Below, piece by piece: positions 35,262 through 44,444 of a DNA stretch of 64,000 nt. The first letter of the stretch is position 1, and the number at the start of each line of letters is the position of its first letter. The DNA is from Candidatus Gracilibacteria bacterium CG17_big_fil_post_rev_8_21_14_2_50_48_13 (lineage in GTDB: Bacteria > Patescibacteriota > Gracilibacteria > 1-14-2-50-48-13). A program made the translations under genes and the position numbers. The stretch covers positions 186,001 to 250,000 of the forward strand of contig PFFG01000009.1 of the NCBI GenBank assembly GCA_002783265.1, written 5' to 3'. The notes under the pieces were generated by a model, which did no database searches, was not told the origin of the DNA, and saw only the letters and a list, made by a program, of their open reading frames with translations.

Positions 35262-35668
35262 TTGCAGGCTCCACAGACATACGCTGTATGTTCGCATACA
35301 GAGGAAAGTCCGAGCACCACGAAGAGACACGGCGTTGCTAACGGCAACCGTGAGCGGCGTGAGCCGTTTCATAGGGAAAGTGCCACAGAGACAATACTAT
35401 CCACTTCGGTGGAGAAAGGTGAAAAGAGCGGCGGTGTGCCTTCGGGCGCTACGCAGCTTCCGTCCCGGTAACGGGAACGGGTGGTAAACCCGCCGAGGTG
35501 CAAGGATACGGGCCCCGCTCCGCGCCAAGCTGTTTCTTCCTTTTGGCGGAATCCGGGGGTATCTGCTGGATCCCTTTCAAGCCTATGCTTTGGAAGGGCA
35601 AGAAAGATGTATGTCACGTGGGGGCATTGGCGCCCTCCCGACAGAACTCGGCTTATGGGGGGCCTGCG
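35262..35668 (+). ncRNA. rnpB: RNase P RNA, class A
   Basis: The catalytic RNA that matures tRNA 5' ends, about 405 bases. Conserved parts are visible in order: helix P1 5' strand GCAGGCTCC (35264-35272) pairing with GGGGGCCTGC near 35657-35666, the core GAGGAAAGTCCGAGCACC, the AGGGAAAGTGCCACAGA region, GGTGAAAAG, the GGGTGGTAAACCCGC stem and the 3' core ACAGAACTCGGCTTA. It explains the gap between def and the lipoprotein gene. Open reading frames through it are spurious. Exact ends are set by P1 pairing and are good to a few bases. Confidence 0.95.
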
Positions 35669-35743
35669 CCTTTACGCTTTGCATTGCTTTTTTGCGTACC
35701 CGACGTACCATAAAGGTGAACTCTATACATTTACCGTGTGCGC

Positions 35744-36925
35744 ATGAATAAAGGACTTCTGTGCGTTCCTCTCCTTGTTGTTCTCACCTCTTGTGGTGGT
35801 AATCAGCCTCTGCTGGACCAGGAAGGTATCGTTTCTCTCGGCAATGGTGAAATTCCTATTATTACGGGTTCAGGTACGTCCCTCGACGGCTCACTTGAAT
35901 CTGCTTTAGCGGGTCGTAAGGAGCTCGACAACAAGCTTGCGCGTGCACAGCAGGTGCTTGCTGAAGTTGACGCCATGGATTTTGGCTCGCAGCAGGCAGA
36001 AATTACGGCGAAACTCGATGAAATTAAGGCGATCACCCAGGATCTCTCGGAGGTGGATGATTTCTTTATCCAGGCTGATGAAATCAGTCAGCAGGTTATC
36101 GCGCGCGAAAACCGCATGCAAAGTTTTGTGACGGTGCCCGCCTTACCTATTTTGGTGGATTTGGCAGGAAAGTTTCCAGAAACGAAGGTTCAGGGAATTG
36201 CACGGCGAGGGAATGATATTTTCGCCATCGCTGATAAGGGTCTTTATGGCCCCCTTCAATCAGGAAAGCTCGAGAACATTAAGGAAATTCGCTTCCCAGA
36301 AGGTATTACGGGCGCGCGCGGATCCTACTCGCTGAAATTCGGTGCTTTGTATGTTTCGACAACGCCCGCATCGGTTTGGAAGCTGAGTGGAGAGGCGCTT
36401 GAAGCACAGACGGTGGAAAATAATGGAGCGTGGTACCCAGCGGGGCAATTTTTGTCTTATGGCAGCAATATTTACACCTTCGATCCCATTAGTAAGTCGT
36501 TCTGGAAGTATGCCCGCAAGGGTGATGGTACGTGGGGCAAGCCGGAAATTGCTCTTGATGATGAGGGGGTGAAGGATAAGGCGCTCCAATCCATTGCCAT
36601 CGACGGTAATGTGTATGCACTGCTTTATGGTGGGCAACTCCTCAAATATACGGCAGGAAAGCCAGTTCAAATTACCCTCGATCGCCCTCTCGTAGGTCTT
36701 TCCGCTGAGGCAACAATGTACACGGATATCAACAGTAATTATTTGTACATTCTCGACCCTACGAGTAAAAAAGTCCTCCGCTATGTCAAAAAGGGTAACA
36801 GCCTTGAAATCGCCAATGAGTACACGCTGGATCGTCAGTATAAGACCATGTTTGTTATGCCGGGCGACACAACCATGTATCTCGCTGATGGGTCGCAAAT
36901 ATTTGCTCTCAACCTTCGCCAATAA
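35744..36925 (+). CDS. Lipoprotein with coiled coil and beta-propeller-like domain
   Basis: The ATG at 35744 gives 393 residues: MNKGLLCVPLLVVLTSCGG with lipobox LTSC. After a short linker, a helical stretch at about 55-125 (ALAGRKELDNKLARAQQVLAEVDAM, ISQQVIARENRMQ) looks like a coiled coil. The rest is a run of beta units such as VQGIARRGNDIFAIADKGLYG, YSLKFGALYVSTTPASVWKL, QFLSYGSNIYTFDPISKSFWKY, QSIAIDGNVYALLYGGQLLKY and DINSNYLYILDPTSKKVLRYV, five to six blades of a likely propeller. No named family is certain. It would act as a lipid-anchored binding protein on the outer face of the membrane. Confidence 0.78.
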   Translation: MNKGLLCVPLLVVLTSCGGNQPLLDQEGIVSLGNGEIPIITGSGTSLDGSLESALAGRKELDNKLARAQQVLAEVDAMDFGSQQAEITAKLDEIKAITQDLSEVDDFFIQADEISQQVIARENRMQSFVTVPALPILVDLAGKFPETKVQGIARRGNDIFAIADKGLYGPLQSGKLENIKEIRFPEGITGARGSYSLKFGALYVSTTPASVWKLSGEALEAQTVENNGAWYPAGQFLSYGSNIYTFDPISKSFWKYARKGDGTWGKPEIALDDEGVKDKALQSIAIDGNVYALLYGGQLLKYTAGKPVQITLDRPLVGLSAEATMYTDINSNYLYILDPTSKKVLRYVKKGNSLEIANEYTLDRQYKTMFVMPGDTTMYLADGSQIFALNLRQ

Positions 36926-36968
36926 GAAGCGTATACTTAAATTGAACCTACCTCGTAACAGATACTCT

Positions 36969-37286
36969 ATGAACACAACGTTCTACTACAAAAACGTCAA
37001 TGAGGTGATTAAGCCAGACGTAGAGGCCTATGTTTTGGGAAAAATTGAGGATCTTTCAAAGTTTATCGATGCGCCGGAGGGGTCTGTTCTCGTGACTTTC
37101 ACCATGGAGCATTTTGAGAAACACGATGCCTATCAGGTGAATGTCAAAATCGTGGTGCGCAGTGGTAAAGAATACCTACTCGAAGCTGAGGAAACAAAGC
37201 ACACGTACATGGAGTCCATTGACTCCGTGCGCGACAAACTGCAAATGCAGCTGGTGAAGATGAAAGACAAGAAAATGAATGCATAA
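36969..37286 (+). CDS. hpf: Short ribosome hibernation factor HPF/RaiA family
   Basis: A 105-residue protein from the ATG at 36969: YYKNVNEVIKPDVEAYVLGKIEDLSKFI, then VLVTFTMEHFEKHDAYQVNVKIVVRSGKEYLLEAEETKHTYMESIDSVRDKLQMQLVKMKDK. This is the beta-alpha-beta-beta-beta-alpha fold of HPF/RaiA with the DxxxSID...L..QL signature. It lacks the C-terminal dimerisation domain of long HPF. It would bind idle ribosomes at the A and P sites. The family seems real, but similarity is limited to these positions. Confidence 0.88.
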   Translation: MNTTFYYKNVNEVIKPDVEAYVLGKIEDLSKFIDAPEGSVLVTFTMEHFEKHDAYQVNVKIVVRSGKEYLLEAEETKHTYMESIDSVRDKLQMQLVKMKDKKMNA

Positions 37287-37295
37287 TTGATTTTC

Positions 37296-38876
37296 GTGAA
37301 ACGTTTTTTCCGCTCATCAGGAACAGGAATGGGGTCCCTCATTATTGGGGCGACCTCATTTTTGAGTTATATCATTGGTTTGGTGCGCGATAAGATTCTT
37401 GCGTATATGTTTGGAACGAGTTCCCTCGCGGATATCTATAATGCAGCCTTTATCATTCCGGATTTTATCTTAAACGCGGTTATCTTAGGGGCATTGTCGG
37501 GGGTATTTATTCCCGTGTTTATCGAGCACATTGAGGGCGGGCAGAGCAAGGCGGATGAGCTCGGAAGCATTTTTATGACGGTGATGTCTTCTCTTGTCGT
37601 GCTTGTGAGTATTTGTGCTGCGATTTTTGCTGATAGTCTTGTTCCTTTGACTATTTCGCTTCCGCCGGAACTTATGGGGCAGGCGGTGGCCATGACACGG
37701 CTTTTGCTTCTGTATCCTATTTTGGTTGGCCTCTCGAATACTTTTGGTGCGGTTTTGCAGTCCTATGGCCACTTTATGTCCTATGGGCTTTCCAGTGTGC
37801 TCTATAATTGCGGAATTATTGTGGGTACGTTGCTCCTCGTGCCGCATTTTGGTGTGCTGGGAGCTGGGGTGGGGGTTGTGGCGGGCTATCTTGCGCACAT
37901 GGGGGTGCGTCTCTGGGAACTGCGGACAGTCCCTTTTCGCTATCGTCCTTCGTGGAATTTTGCTCACCCTGGATTCCGCCAGATTCTCGTGCTCATGGTG
38001 CCCAGAGCCATTACCCTGTTGACTCTGACCCTTGTGGTGAGTCAGTTTAGTCGTATTTCTACAGATCTTGGGGCGGGGGTTTTCAGTGCACAAAACTATG
38101 CACGGAATTTTCAGAGTTTTTCCATCACACTGTTTGGTGCGTCCATAGCAACGGCGGCCTTAACGGAGTTTTCGCGTTTTGCAGCCAAGAAAGATATGAA
38201 GGGATTTCTTGCCTGTTTTATGGGTGTCGTGTCGCAAACATTGTTCTTCTCTCTTCCTGCGGCGGTGGGCCTCTTTGTGGTCGCCCTGCCCATGCTGGAT
38301 GTCTTTCTTTCAGGGGGGGCCTTTGATACCCGCAGTTTGGAGCTGACGTCTAATATGCTTATGCTGTTTTCCCTCTCCATACCCCTGGAGGGCTTGATTC
38401 ACGTCTATTCACGGGGACTCTATTCCTTTAAACGGGTCTATGGTCCCATGGTGGCAAGTCTTGCTTATGCAATCGTGGCTATCAGCGCTATGTATTTTGG
38501 TGTGGAAATGTTTGGCGCTCAAATCATTCCTTTATCTTGGATTCTTGGTGTGGGTGTGCAAATATCTGTGCTGATGCTCTGGTTTCATCGTCGTGCTCAG
38601 GCGCCTTTTGCGTGGGGGAAACTCTGGAAAAATACAGGGAAAATTGCTCTTGCCTCGATCTGTATGGGTTTTGTCGCCTGGGCGTGTACCCTCGTTCCCT
38701 TCGATAGCATCGCTAAGCTCCTCCTTGCGGTACCTGCGGGGTCTGCTGTGTATGCTCTTTTTGCATACGTCCTGCGCATTGAGGAGTTTGGGCGCCTATC
38801 CTTCTTTTTTGCCCGCCTTGCAGCACGGGTAAAACCTCGTATACTGCCCAGTGATTCTTCACCGAGTAACCACTAG
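37296..38876 (+). CDS. murJ: Lipid II flippase MurJ (MviN family)
   Basis: A polytopic protein of about 526 residues with roughly 14 hydrophobic helices. It flips lipid-linked peptidoglycan precursor across the membrane. Family features: N-terminal KRFFRSSGTGMGSLIIGATSFLSYIIGLVRDKILAYMFGTSSLADIYNAAFIIPDFI, with the essential arginine in GLVRD, and MVPRAITLLTLTLVVSQF in the middle. The GTG at 37296 (V/M-KRFF) is chosen; a TTG at 37287, directly after the hpf stop, is the alternative. Neither has a clear ribosome-binding site. The gene lies 2 bases before the glycosylphosphotransferase gene. Confidence 0.93.
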   Translation: MKRFFRSSGTGMGSLIIGATSFLSYIIGLVRDKILAYMFGTSSLADIYNAAFIIPDFILNAVILGALSGVFIPVFIEHIEGGQSKADELGSIFMTVMSSLVVLVSICAAIFADSLVPLTISLPPELMGQAVAMTRLLLLYPILVGLSNTFGAVLQSYGHFMSYGLSSVLYNCGIIVGTLLLVPHFGVLGAGVGVVAGYLAHMGVRLWELRTVPFRYRPSWNFAHPGFRQILVLMVPRAITLLTLTLVVSQFSRISTDLGAGVFSAQNYARNFQSFSITLFGASIATAALTEFSRFAAKKDMKGFLACFMGVVSQTLFFSLPAAVGLFVVALPMLDVFLSGGAFDTRSLELTSNMLMLFSLSIPLEGLIHVYSRGLYSFKRVYGPMVASLAYAIVAISAMYFGVEMFGAQIIPLSWILGVGVQISVLMLWFHRRAQAPFAWGKLWKNTGKIALASICMGFVAWACTLVPFDSIAKLLLAVPAGSAVYALFAYVLRIEEFGRLSFFFARLAARVKPRILPSDSSPSNH

Positions 38877-38878
38877 TT

Positions 38879-40303
38879 ATGCATCGAGCACATCTGTTTT
38901 TGCGGCTTATGAAAATCCCTGTAGATTTTTCTGCAGCGTTTTTTGGTATGCTGGTCGCCTACTGGATGCGCCAAACTTCGGATTTCATACCTGGTGTACA
39001 AATTGATGTCATCTTTATACCGCCCTTTGGAACCTATGTTACCGTTGCCCTCCTTGCTTCGGCGGTCTACGTTGTATTGTCCCTTTTCTCTGGGATGTAC
39101 CAGTTAAAACGTACCATCGCCCTGCGCACGGAAGCTCTCCGGGTGTTGTTTACAGTGTTTATCTGGCTCATGACGGTGATCGCCTACTTTTTTGTGGTGC
39201 GTGAATACTTTTTTTCGCGTCTTGTCCTGCTCTTTGCTGCAGTCTGGATGACTATTTTTGCCCTCTTCGGCAGAATGCTTATTCGTTTTGCAGAGCGTGC
39301 ACTCCTCGATCGTGGCGTAGGGCGAGTTCGTGTGCTCATTCTGGGAGAAAATGATCTCACCAAGACGCTTCAGGAACGTTTTACACAAGGGCGAACCTAC
39401 CGGCTTGCAGGGGTGGTGCCCACGAATTTTACGTCGCTGGAACATATGACCATCGATGATGAAAAACGGACCTTTGAACAGATTCTTTCTTTTCGTCGCA
39501 TCGAAGAAGTGGTGGTAACGAAGCAACCAACGGATCCAAAACTCATGAGTGCCATTCTAACGATCTGTCGTCAGCGCCATGTCCGTTTTCGCTTTGTTCC
39601 AGATGTCATGGAACTACAGCTCTCCCATATCGACGTGGAATGGGAACAGGACCTGCCCTTTATTGAGCTTCGCCCAACGGCGCTTGATGGGTGGGGACGC
39701 GTTTTAAAACGCATCATGGATATTCTTGGTGCCGTGTTTGGCATTGTCGTCTTGTCGCCCATTTGGGGGATTGCGGCCCTTGCGTTATGGATAGAGCGAC
39801 GTGACCCGCGAGAAATTTTGTTTTCCCAAAACCGGTATGGCTACCAGGGCCGCCTCTTCCGCTTTTATAAGTTTCAGAGTATGCGCAAGGGCGCAGAGGC
39901 AGAGCATGCAAAACTGATTGAACAAAATCAGGGTGAGCGAAAGGGGCTGCTCAAAATTAAAAATGACCCACGCGTCACGAAGCTGGGGCGTATTCTGAGA
40001 AAAACCAGTATTGATGAGTTACCACAGCTTTGGAACGTACTGCGTGGCGACATGAGCCTTGTTGGGCCAAGACCCCATATGCCTGCGGAGATTGATCAAC
40101 TGACGAGAGATTATCACCGTGTGCTTTGTGTAAAACCTGGTCTTACGAGTCTTGCCCAGATTAACGGGCGATCGAATCTCGATTTTGAAGATGAAATGCG
40201 CCTAGATTTAACCTACATCGACCAATGGTCGCTCTGGCTGGATCTCGTCATCATATTGCGCACGGCATGGATGGTCGTGACGAAGACAAGTAACGTTTCG
40301 TAA
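38879..40303 (+). CDS. Polyprenyl glycosylphosphotransferase (WbaP/WcaJ type)
   Basis: A 474-residue enzyme that loads the first sugar-1-phosphate on undecaprenyl phosphate to begin surface glycan synthesis. The N-terminal half has four to five membrane helices, then a soluble Rossmann-like domain (VRVLILGENDLTKTLQERF). The C-terminal catalytic part has KRIMDILGAVFGIVVLSPI, SQNRYGYQGRLFRFYKFQSMRKGAE, LGRILRKTSIDELPQLWNVLRGDMSLVGPRPHMPAE and CVKPGLTSLAQINGRS, all standard for this family. It follows murJ, so both handle polyprenyl-linked cargo. The two GT2 enzymes downstream may extend the glycan it starts. Confidence 0.93.
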   Translation: MHRAHLFLRLMKIPVDFSAAFFGMLVAYWMRQTSDFIPGVQIDVIFIPPFGTYVTVALLASAVYVVLSLFSGMYQLKRTIALRTEALRVLFTVFIWLMTVIAYFFVVREYFFSRLVLLFAAVWMTIFALFGRMLIRFAERALLDRGVGRVRVLILGENDLTKTLQERFTQGRTYRLAGVVPTNFTSLEHMTIDDEKRTFEQILSFRRIEEVVVTKQPTDPKLMSAILTICRQRHVRFRFVPDVMELQLSHIDVEWEQDLPFIELRPTALDGWGRVLKRIMDILGAVFGIVVLSPIWGIAALALWIERRDPREILFSQNRYGYQGRLFRFYKFQSMRKGAEAEHAKLIEQNQGERKGLLKIKNDPRVTKLGRILRKTSIDELPQLWNVLRGDMSLVGPRPHMPAEIDQLTRDYHRVLCVKPGLTSLAQINGRSNLDFEDEMRLDLTYIDQWSLWLDLVIILRTAWMVVTKTSNVS

Positions 40304-40314
40304 ACCTTTTGTGC

Positions 40315-40343
40315 TTCACAGGCAAACACGTCCCGCGTATACT
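40315..40343 (+). promoter_or_regulatory. Promoter of clpP
   Basis: TTCACA at 40315-40320, a 17-base spacer and TATACT at 40338-40343. Predicted leader about 23 bases. No Shine-Dalgarno sequence precedes the ATG. Confidence 0.65.
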
Positions 40344-40372
40344 GGGCACGTTTTTCCTTACACAACAATTTT

Positions 40373-41011
40373 ATGACGATACAGAATTATCTGGTGCCAA
40401 CGGTCATCGAAAAAACGCCCATGGGCGAGCGTGCCTACGATATTTACTCTCGTTTGCTGCGTGATCGTATTGTGTTTGTGAACGGAGCGATCTCCGACGA
40501 ATCTGCAAACCTTGTGGTGGCGCAGCTCCTTTTCCTGCAAAGCGAAGACGCTAAAAAAGATATCGTGATGTACATCAATTCTCCCGGCGGTTCCGTTTCT
40601 GCGGGCCTGGCAATTTACGACACCATGCAATATCTCAGTTGTGATGTCTCTACGGTGTGTACGGGTATGGCGGCAAGTATGGGGTCTCTCCTGCTCACGG
40701 CCGGTGCGCGAGGAAAGCGTTTTATTCTCCCTCATGCTGAGGTCATGATTCACCAGCCGCTCACACAGGGGATCAGCGGACAGGCGACGGATATTGGTAT
40801 TTATGCAAATCATATTCTCCAAACAAAGGATATTCTCACCAATATGTACGTGATTCATACGGGGGAAAAGCGTGCCAAAATTGAAGCGGATTTAGAGCGT
40901 GATACGTTTCTTTCAGCACTTCAGGCACGAGAATACGGTCCTCACGGACTTGTGGATAAAATTATTGAACCCAATACGGATCGTCTTAGCTACCTCAAAA
41001 AATCTGCCTAA
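40373..41011 (+). CDS. clpP: ATP-dependent Clp protease proteolytic subunit
   Basis: A 212-residue ClpP. It contains [22 protein letters not shown], the handle [21 protein letters not shown], the nucleophile serine in [13 protein letters not shown] (near residue 101), the catalytic histidine in AEVMIHQPL (near 126) and the aspartate in [21 protein letters not shown]. The triad is complete and the length is normal. ClpX/ClpC partners are not in this window. Its stop overlaps the start of the PSP1 gene (TAATG). Confidence 0.96.
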   Translation: MTIQNYLVPTVIEKTPMGERAYDIYSRLLRDRIVFVNGAISDESANLVVAQLLFLQSEDAKKDIVMYINSPGGSVSAGLAIYDTMQYLSCDVSTVCTGMAASMGSLLLTAGARGKRFILPHAEVMIHQPLTQGISGQATDIGIYANHILQTKDILTNMYVIHTGEKRAKIEADLERDTFLSALQAREYGPHGLVDKIIEPNTDRLSYLKKSA

Positions 41012-41865
41012 TGGTCCTGCGCATCAACCATTTACGGCGAAATAGTTTTCACGACATTCCTGTGTCCCCGGAAATGGCTTCCTCGGTGAAGTCCGGGGAT
41101 TTTGTGCTTCTCCTGTTTTCGGAAGACCGACGGGTGGATGTGGGGCAAGTGGTTTTCAAGCATGATTACGATGAAGGAGACCGCGGTGGCCCAGAGCTTC
41201 TTCGAGCGGCTACCATGGAAGATATCCGTGCCATAGAGCAGCTTCGTCAGGAGGAACGGGCGGCTTTTGAGTATTTTGTACGGCGCGCCAAAGAGCTTGA
41301 ACTTCCCATGAAGCCTGTTGCGGTCTTTTTGTCCTTCGACGGCCACTTTGGCGACTTTGTCTTTACGGCGGAGGAACGGGTAGACTTTCGCGAACTGGTG
41401 CGGGATCTCACGAGTACCTTCAAACGTCGTATATTCCTTGAGCAAGTGAGCAGCAGGGAGCGTGCGAATCTCGCGGGGGGATGTGGTTCCTGCGGCCGAA
41501 CGCTGTGCTGTTCCACGTTTCTGAAAGAACGTCCTCCTGTGGTGATGCAGGCTGTTCGCACGCAAAATATGTTGTTTCGCGATCGTGAAAAACTCACAGG
41601 GTTATGTGGTAAGTTGAAATGTTGTTTAAACTATGAACTGGAGGTCTACGAGGAACTGGCAAAAGATTTTCCAGCACTGCATAGCGACGTGACGATCATA
41701 GCAACCGGTGAACGGCATACGGTGATTAGCCGGAGTATTCTCGATCAACAAGTGCGTGTGGTCAAAGATCACAGTAGCCCAGCCGTGACCGTCAAACTCA
41801 GTGAAATTTCCTTTGAAATACGGTCCAAGGGAGAAGTCCTCCCAGAAACTCTCACCTCTTCATAG
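41011..41865 (+). CDS. PSP1 C-terminal domain protein (RicT/YaaT-like)
   Basis: A 284-residue protein with the PSP1 region at about 55-140 (ATMEDIRAIEQLRQEERAAFEYFVRRAKELELPMKPVAVFLSFDG) and the cysteine-rich centre typical of YaaT/RicT: LAGGCGSCGRTLCCSTFLKERPP and LTGLCGKLKCCLNYELEVYEEL. In Bacillus, RicT is part of an Fe-S-containing complex that modulates RNase Y and other processes. The cysteine pattern here is complete. Translation is coupled to clpP through a 1-base overlap, linking protein and RNA turnover functions. Confidence 0.92.
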   Translation: MVLRINHLRRNSFHDIPVSPEMASSVKSGDFVLLLFSEDRRVDVGQVVFKHDYDEGDRGGPELLRAATMEDIRAIEQLRQEERAAFEYFVRRAKELELPMKPVAVFLSFDGHFGDFVFTAEERVDFRELVRDLTSTFKRRIFLEQVSSRERANLAGGCGSCGRTLCCSTFLKERPPVVMQAVRTQNMLFRDREKLTGLCGKLKCCLNYELEVYEELAKDFPALHSDVTIIATGERHTVISRSILDQQVRVVKDHSSPAVTVKLSEISFEIRSKGEVLPETLTSS

Positions 41866-41874
41866 CGCATTTCT

Positions 41875-42228
41875 ATGGATAACTCCTGCCTCTTTTGTCG
41901 ATTTGCCTCCAAGGAACTACCGGTGGATATTCTCTATGAAGATGACCATGTCATTGTTTTTCCTGATATTGCCCCTATAGCGCCCGTGCACCTGCTTGTG
42001 GTTCCCAAGATACACATTGCGTCTGTGGCGCAGGCAGCGGACCACCAGGGGGCGATTTTAGGGCATCTCTTTCTTGGGGCGCGAAAGGCTGCCGCAGAAA
42101 AAGGTCTTCTCGGTTATAAAACCGTGGTCAACGTCGAGGCGCAAGGTGGCCAGGAAATCATGCATGTCCATATGCATGTACTGGGTGGAACAGCGCTGAC
42201 AATGCCTCTTCCTTCAACCAATGCATGA
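41875..42228 (+). CDS. HIT family nucleotide hydrolase (HINT-like)
   Basis: A 117-residue histidine-triad protein. It begins CLFCRFASKELPVDILYEDDHVIVFPDIAPIAPVHLLVVPKIHI and ends with the triad HVHMHVLGG. HINT proteins hydrolyse adenosine phosphoramidates and acyl-adenylates. The two N-terminal cysteines (CLFC) match the zinc-binding pair in many bacterial HIT proteins. Its stop overlaps the next gene's start by 4 bases (ATGA). Confidence 0.94.
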   Translation: MDNSCLFCRFASKELPVDILYEDDHVIVFPDIAPIAPVHLLVVPKIHIASVAQAADHQGAILGHLFLGARKAAAEKGLLGYKTVVNVEAQGGQEIMHVHMHVLGGTALTMPLPSTNA

Positions 42229-43241
42229 AAAAACCCAAAGTGACCATCTGTACGGTCCATTTCAGTGCAGCGGGCGGCTATGATTTAAAACCGCACATAG
42301 AGCCGTTTTTCGCGAGTCTGAAGGCGCAAACCTATGAGCATGTTGAAATTTTTTGTTTAGACAACGCTTCAACGGATGAAGCGGCCAAGGCCATGCTCAG
42401 CAAGATTCCAGGCGTTACAACCATGTTTTTGCCCGCAAACCGGGGAACCTGTGCCTACAATGCAATCTTCCCCCTTGCAACGGGAGAGTATTTTTGGATC
42501 GCCACCATGGATACGCGCTACGAGCCGGACTTTCTGGAAAAACTGGTTGCGGAAGCGGAGCGTCACCCGGACGGGGGAAGTTTTGGTGGGGCGCTCCTGT
42601 CACTGCGTGCCGGAAAGGAGCGGGCAGTGGTAGATTCTCTCGGTACATCCATCAATCGCTGGCAAAGTGTGTGGGATCGGGATCAAGGCAAAGAGTATGT
42701 TGCCTCAAATTATGCACCTGTTGAAGACGTGTTTGGACTTTCTGGCGCTACGGTGCTCTTTCGCAGGAAAGCACTGCAAGATATTGCTCTCGCGAACGGC
42801 GATATCTGGGATGAAACCTATTTTATGTATTACGAGGATGTAGATGTTTCTTTCCGCCTGCAGTGGCAGGGATGGAAGGCATATGTGGTGCATTCTGCCC
42901 GGGGATTCCATGTGCGCACGCTGGTAGAAAAACACGTGCGGGGTGGAAAAATCGTACGCGTTTTACTTGGTCGTTTCGGGAAATCAGATTTTTATAAGTT
43001 CTACGCAAACCGCAATAAAATTCTGCTGTTACTGCGCAACTGGAATCCGGATTTTTCTTTTGGCGTGCACCTGCGCACCTGTCTGGAACTTATCGGTCGC
43101 CTTGCTTTTGTGCTGCTCTTTGAACCTGCTTCCCGCCGCGGTGTTCTCGAGGCGTGGCGCTTACGACGTACGATAGAGCAGCCCACCTATCGACCCCATC
43201 GCAAAATTGCCGCAGAACGGGTTGAACACTTTATGCGCTAA
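42225..43241 (+). CDS. Family 2 glycosyltransferase
   Basis: A 338-residue GT-A enzyme. The N-terminal nucleotide-binding part is VTICTVHFSAAGGYDL...VEIFCLDNASTDEA, followed by GTCAYNAIFPLATGEYFWIATMDTRYEPDFLEKL, where the T-M-D-T-R segment stands at the DxD position. The acceptor region has SGATVLFRRKALQDI and YYEDVDVSFRLQWQGWKAYVVHSARGFH. A C-terminal amphipathic or membrane-associated segment follows near 270-300. It resembles rhamnosyltransferase-like GT2 enzymes. The sugar is unknown. Confidence 0.9.
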   Translation: MKKPKVTICTVHFSAAGGYDLKPHIEPFFASLKAQTYEHVEIFCLDNASTDEAAKAMLSKIPGVTTMFLPANRGTCAYNAIFPLATGEYFWIATMDTRYEPDFLEKLVAEAERHPDGGSFGGALLSLRAGKERAVVDSLGTSINRWQSVWDRDQGKEYVASNYAPVEDVFGLSGATVLFRRKALQDIALANGDIWDETYFMYYEDVDVSFRLQWQGWKAYVVHSARGFHVRTLVEKHVRGGKIVRVLLGRFGKSDFYKFYANRNKILLLLRNWNPDFSFGVHLRTCLELIGRLAFVLLFEPASRRGVLEAWRLRRTIEQPTYRPHRKIAAERVEHFMR

Positions 43242-43243
43242 GC

Positions 43244-43271
43244 TTGTCTGCCCGCGTCCTTCGTGCATAAT
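43244..43271 (+). promoter_or_regulatory. Possible promoter of the second GT2 gene
   Basis: TTGTCT at 43244-43249, a 16-base spacer and CATAAT at 43266-43271, about 22 bases before the ATG at 43293. Confidence 0.45.
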
Positions 43272-43292
43272 AGAAGGGCTTAACTCTCCTCT

Positions 43293-44120
43293 ATGAAAGT
43301 TTCCGTCATCTGTATTGCGCTCCATAGCAAAACCTACAACAATGCGCCCAAGTATCACGCATCCTTGGCACATTTTTTTCGTATGGCTCCCAAGGTGGAC
43401 TACGAAGTCATTATTGTGGACAATGGCTCTATAAATAACGAGGCAAAGCATTTTGAAGAGGTCTTTGGTGACCGTGTGCGCGTTGTGGCCTTACCTAAAA
43501 ATATGGGGTTCCAAAAGGCGGTGAATATTGGCGCCTCCTATGCGTCAGGTGAGTACATTTTGCTCCATAATCCAGATATTGCCGTGTCTGAAGGCATGGT
43601 GGACACACTGGTTGCCTACATGGATACCCATAAAGATGTCGCAATGGTGGGGCCAAAACTCCTCAATGAAGACGGTTCACTGCAGGATTCCTACCGCTCC
43701 TTTTATCGTCCGACGGATTTTTTGATCAAACGTCTCAAATTTTTGCACAAACATCCCTACTTCAAAGAGCGGATGCGACATTTTCTCATGTGGGATATTG
43801 ATCAGACCCGCATTCAGGAAGTGGATTGGATGCAGACCTCTTGCCCCCTTATTCGCCGGTCCATGCTCGATGCGGTGGGTGGTATGAATGAGACGTTCTT
43901 TCTTTTTATGGGCGATACCGACCTCGCGCGGACCTTCAAGGAGAAGGGGTGGAAAATTATGTACTATCCCCATGTATACGCCTACCATGGTTCTCTGCGC
44001 CTTTCGGGAAACGGCTTTGTGAAAGCACTGTTCAAATGGACTGCCTGGCTGCACTTGTGGGAAATGATGAAGTACCTTTGGAGGTGGCGCCAAGACTGGC
44101 TTCCGGGGAGAAAAAAATAG
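43293..44120 (+). CDS. Family 2 glycosyltransferase (rhamnosyltransferase-like)
   Basis: A 275-residue GT-A enzyme, 51 bases after the previous GT2 and related to it in layout. Motifs: YEVIIVDNGSINNEAKHFEE, ALPKNMGFQKAVNIGASYASGEYILLHNPDIAVSEGMVDTLVAYM with the N-P-D metal-binding site, VDWMQTSCPLIRRSMLDAVGGMNETFFLFMGDTDLARTFKEKGWKIMYYPHVYAYH. This NPD-type pattern is typical of enzymes that add rhamnose or similar sugars to cell-surface glycans. The donor cannot be named from the sequence. Confidence 0.9.
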   Translation: MKVSVICIALHSKTYNNAPKYHASLAHFFRMAPKVDYEVIIVDNGSINNEAKHFEEVFGDRVRVVALPKNMGFQKAVNIGASYASGEYILLHNPDIAVSEGMVDTLVAYMDTHKDVAMVGPKLLNEDGSLQDSYRSFYRPTDFLIKRLKFLHKHPYFKERMRHFLMWDIDQTRIQEVDWMQTSCPLIRRSMLDAVGGMNETFFLFMGDTDLARTFKEKGWKIMYYPHVYAYHGSLRLSGNGFVKALFKWTAWLHLWEMMKYLWRWRQDWLPGRKK

Positions 44121-44128
44121 AAAATACC

Positions 44129-44157
44129 TTGCGGAGCACAACTCTGCGTAGTATATT
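44129..44157 (+). promoter_or_regulatory. Promoter upstream of small membrane protein and tRNA-Ala
   Basis: TTGCGG at 44129-44134, a 17-base spacer and TATATT at 44152-44157. It is the only clear promoter before tRNA-Ala, so the small protein gene and the tRNA may share one transcript. Confidence 0.5.
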
Positions 44158-44186
44158 CCCTCTGCTTTTGAAATCTAGGATAGATT

Positions 44187-44441
44187 ATGCGTTATTTTTT
44201 CGGCATCCTTGCCATCGCAGTTGCGGTTCTCTTGCTTCGGTACAACGAACAAGCGTATCGAATCTTCGGTCGGTGGAACTGGGCAGAAAAAATGTTTACG
44301 TCTGGCGGAACGCGCTCTGGCATCAAGCTTGTTGCCATTGTCGCCATCATTCTCTCGATCGTCTTCATGACTGATACGGTGAATCAATTCCGTGATCTTC
44401 TCCTGGCTCCCTTCAAAGCAGCAGCGCCTATAGTGCGTTAA
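44187..44441 (+). CDS. Small two-helix membrane protein, unknown function
   Basis: An 84-residue protein with hydrophobic helices at about 3-18 (YFFGILAIAVAVLLLRY) and 47-63 (KLVAIVAIILSIVFM), joined by a short aromatic and basic loop. No family recognised. It stands alone before tRNA-Ala (3-base gap) and has one of the few starts preceded by anything like a Shine-Dalgarno sequence (AGGA seven bases before the ATG). Length and position make it a probable real gene, but coding evidence is modest. Confidence 0.6.
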   Translation: MRYFFGILAIAVAVLLLRYNEQAYRIFGRWNWAEKMFTSGGTRSGIKLVAIVAIILSIVFMTDTVNQFRDLLLAPFKAAAPIVR

Positions 44442-44444
44442 ATT

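Noticed and set aside
35262-35747. Small proteins in the def to lipoprotein gap
   Set aside because: The open frames there run through the conserved core of RNase P RNA.
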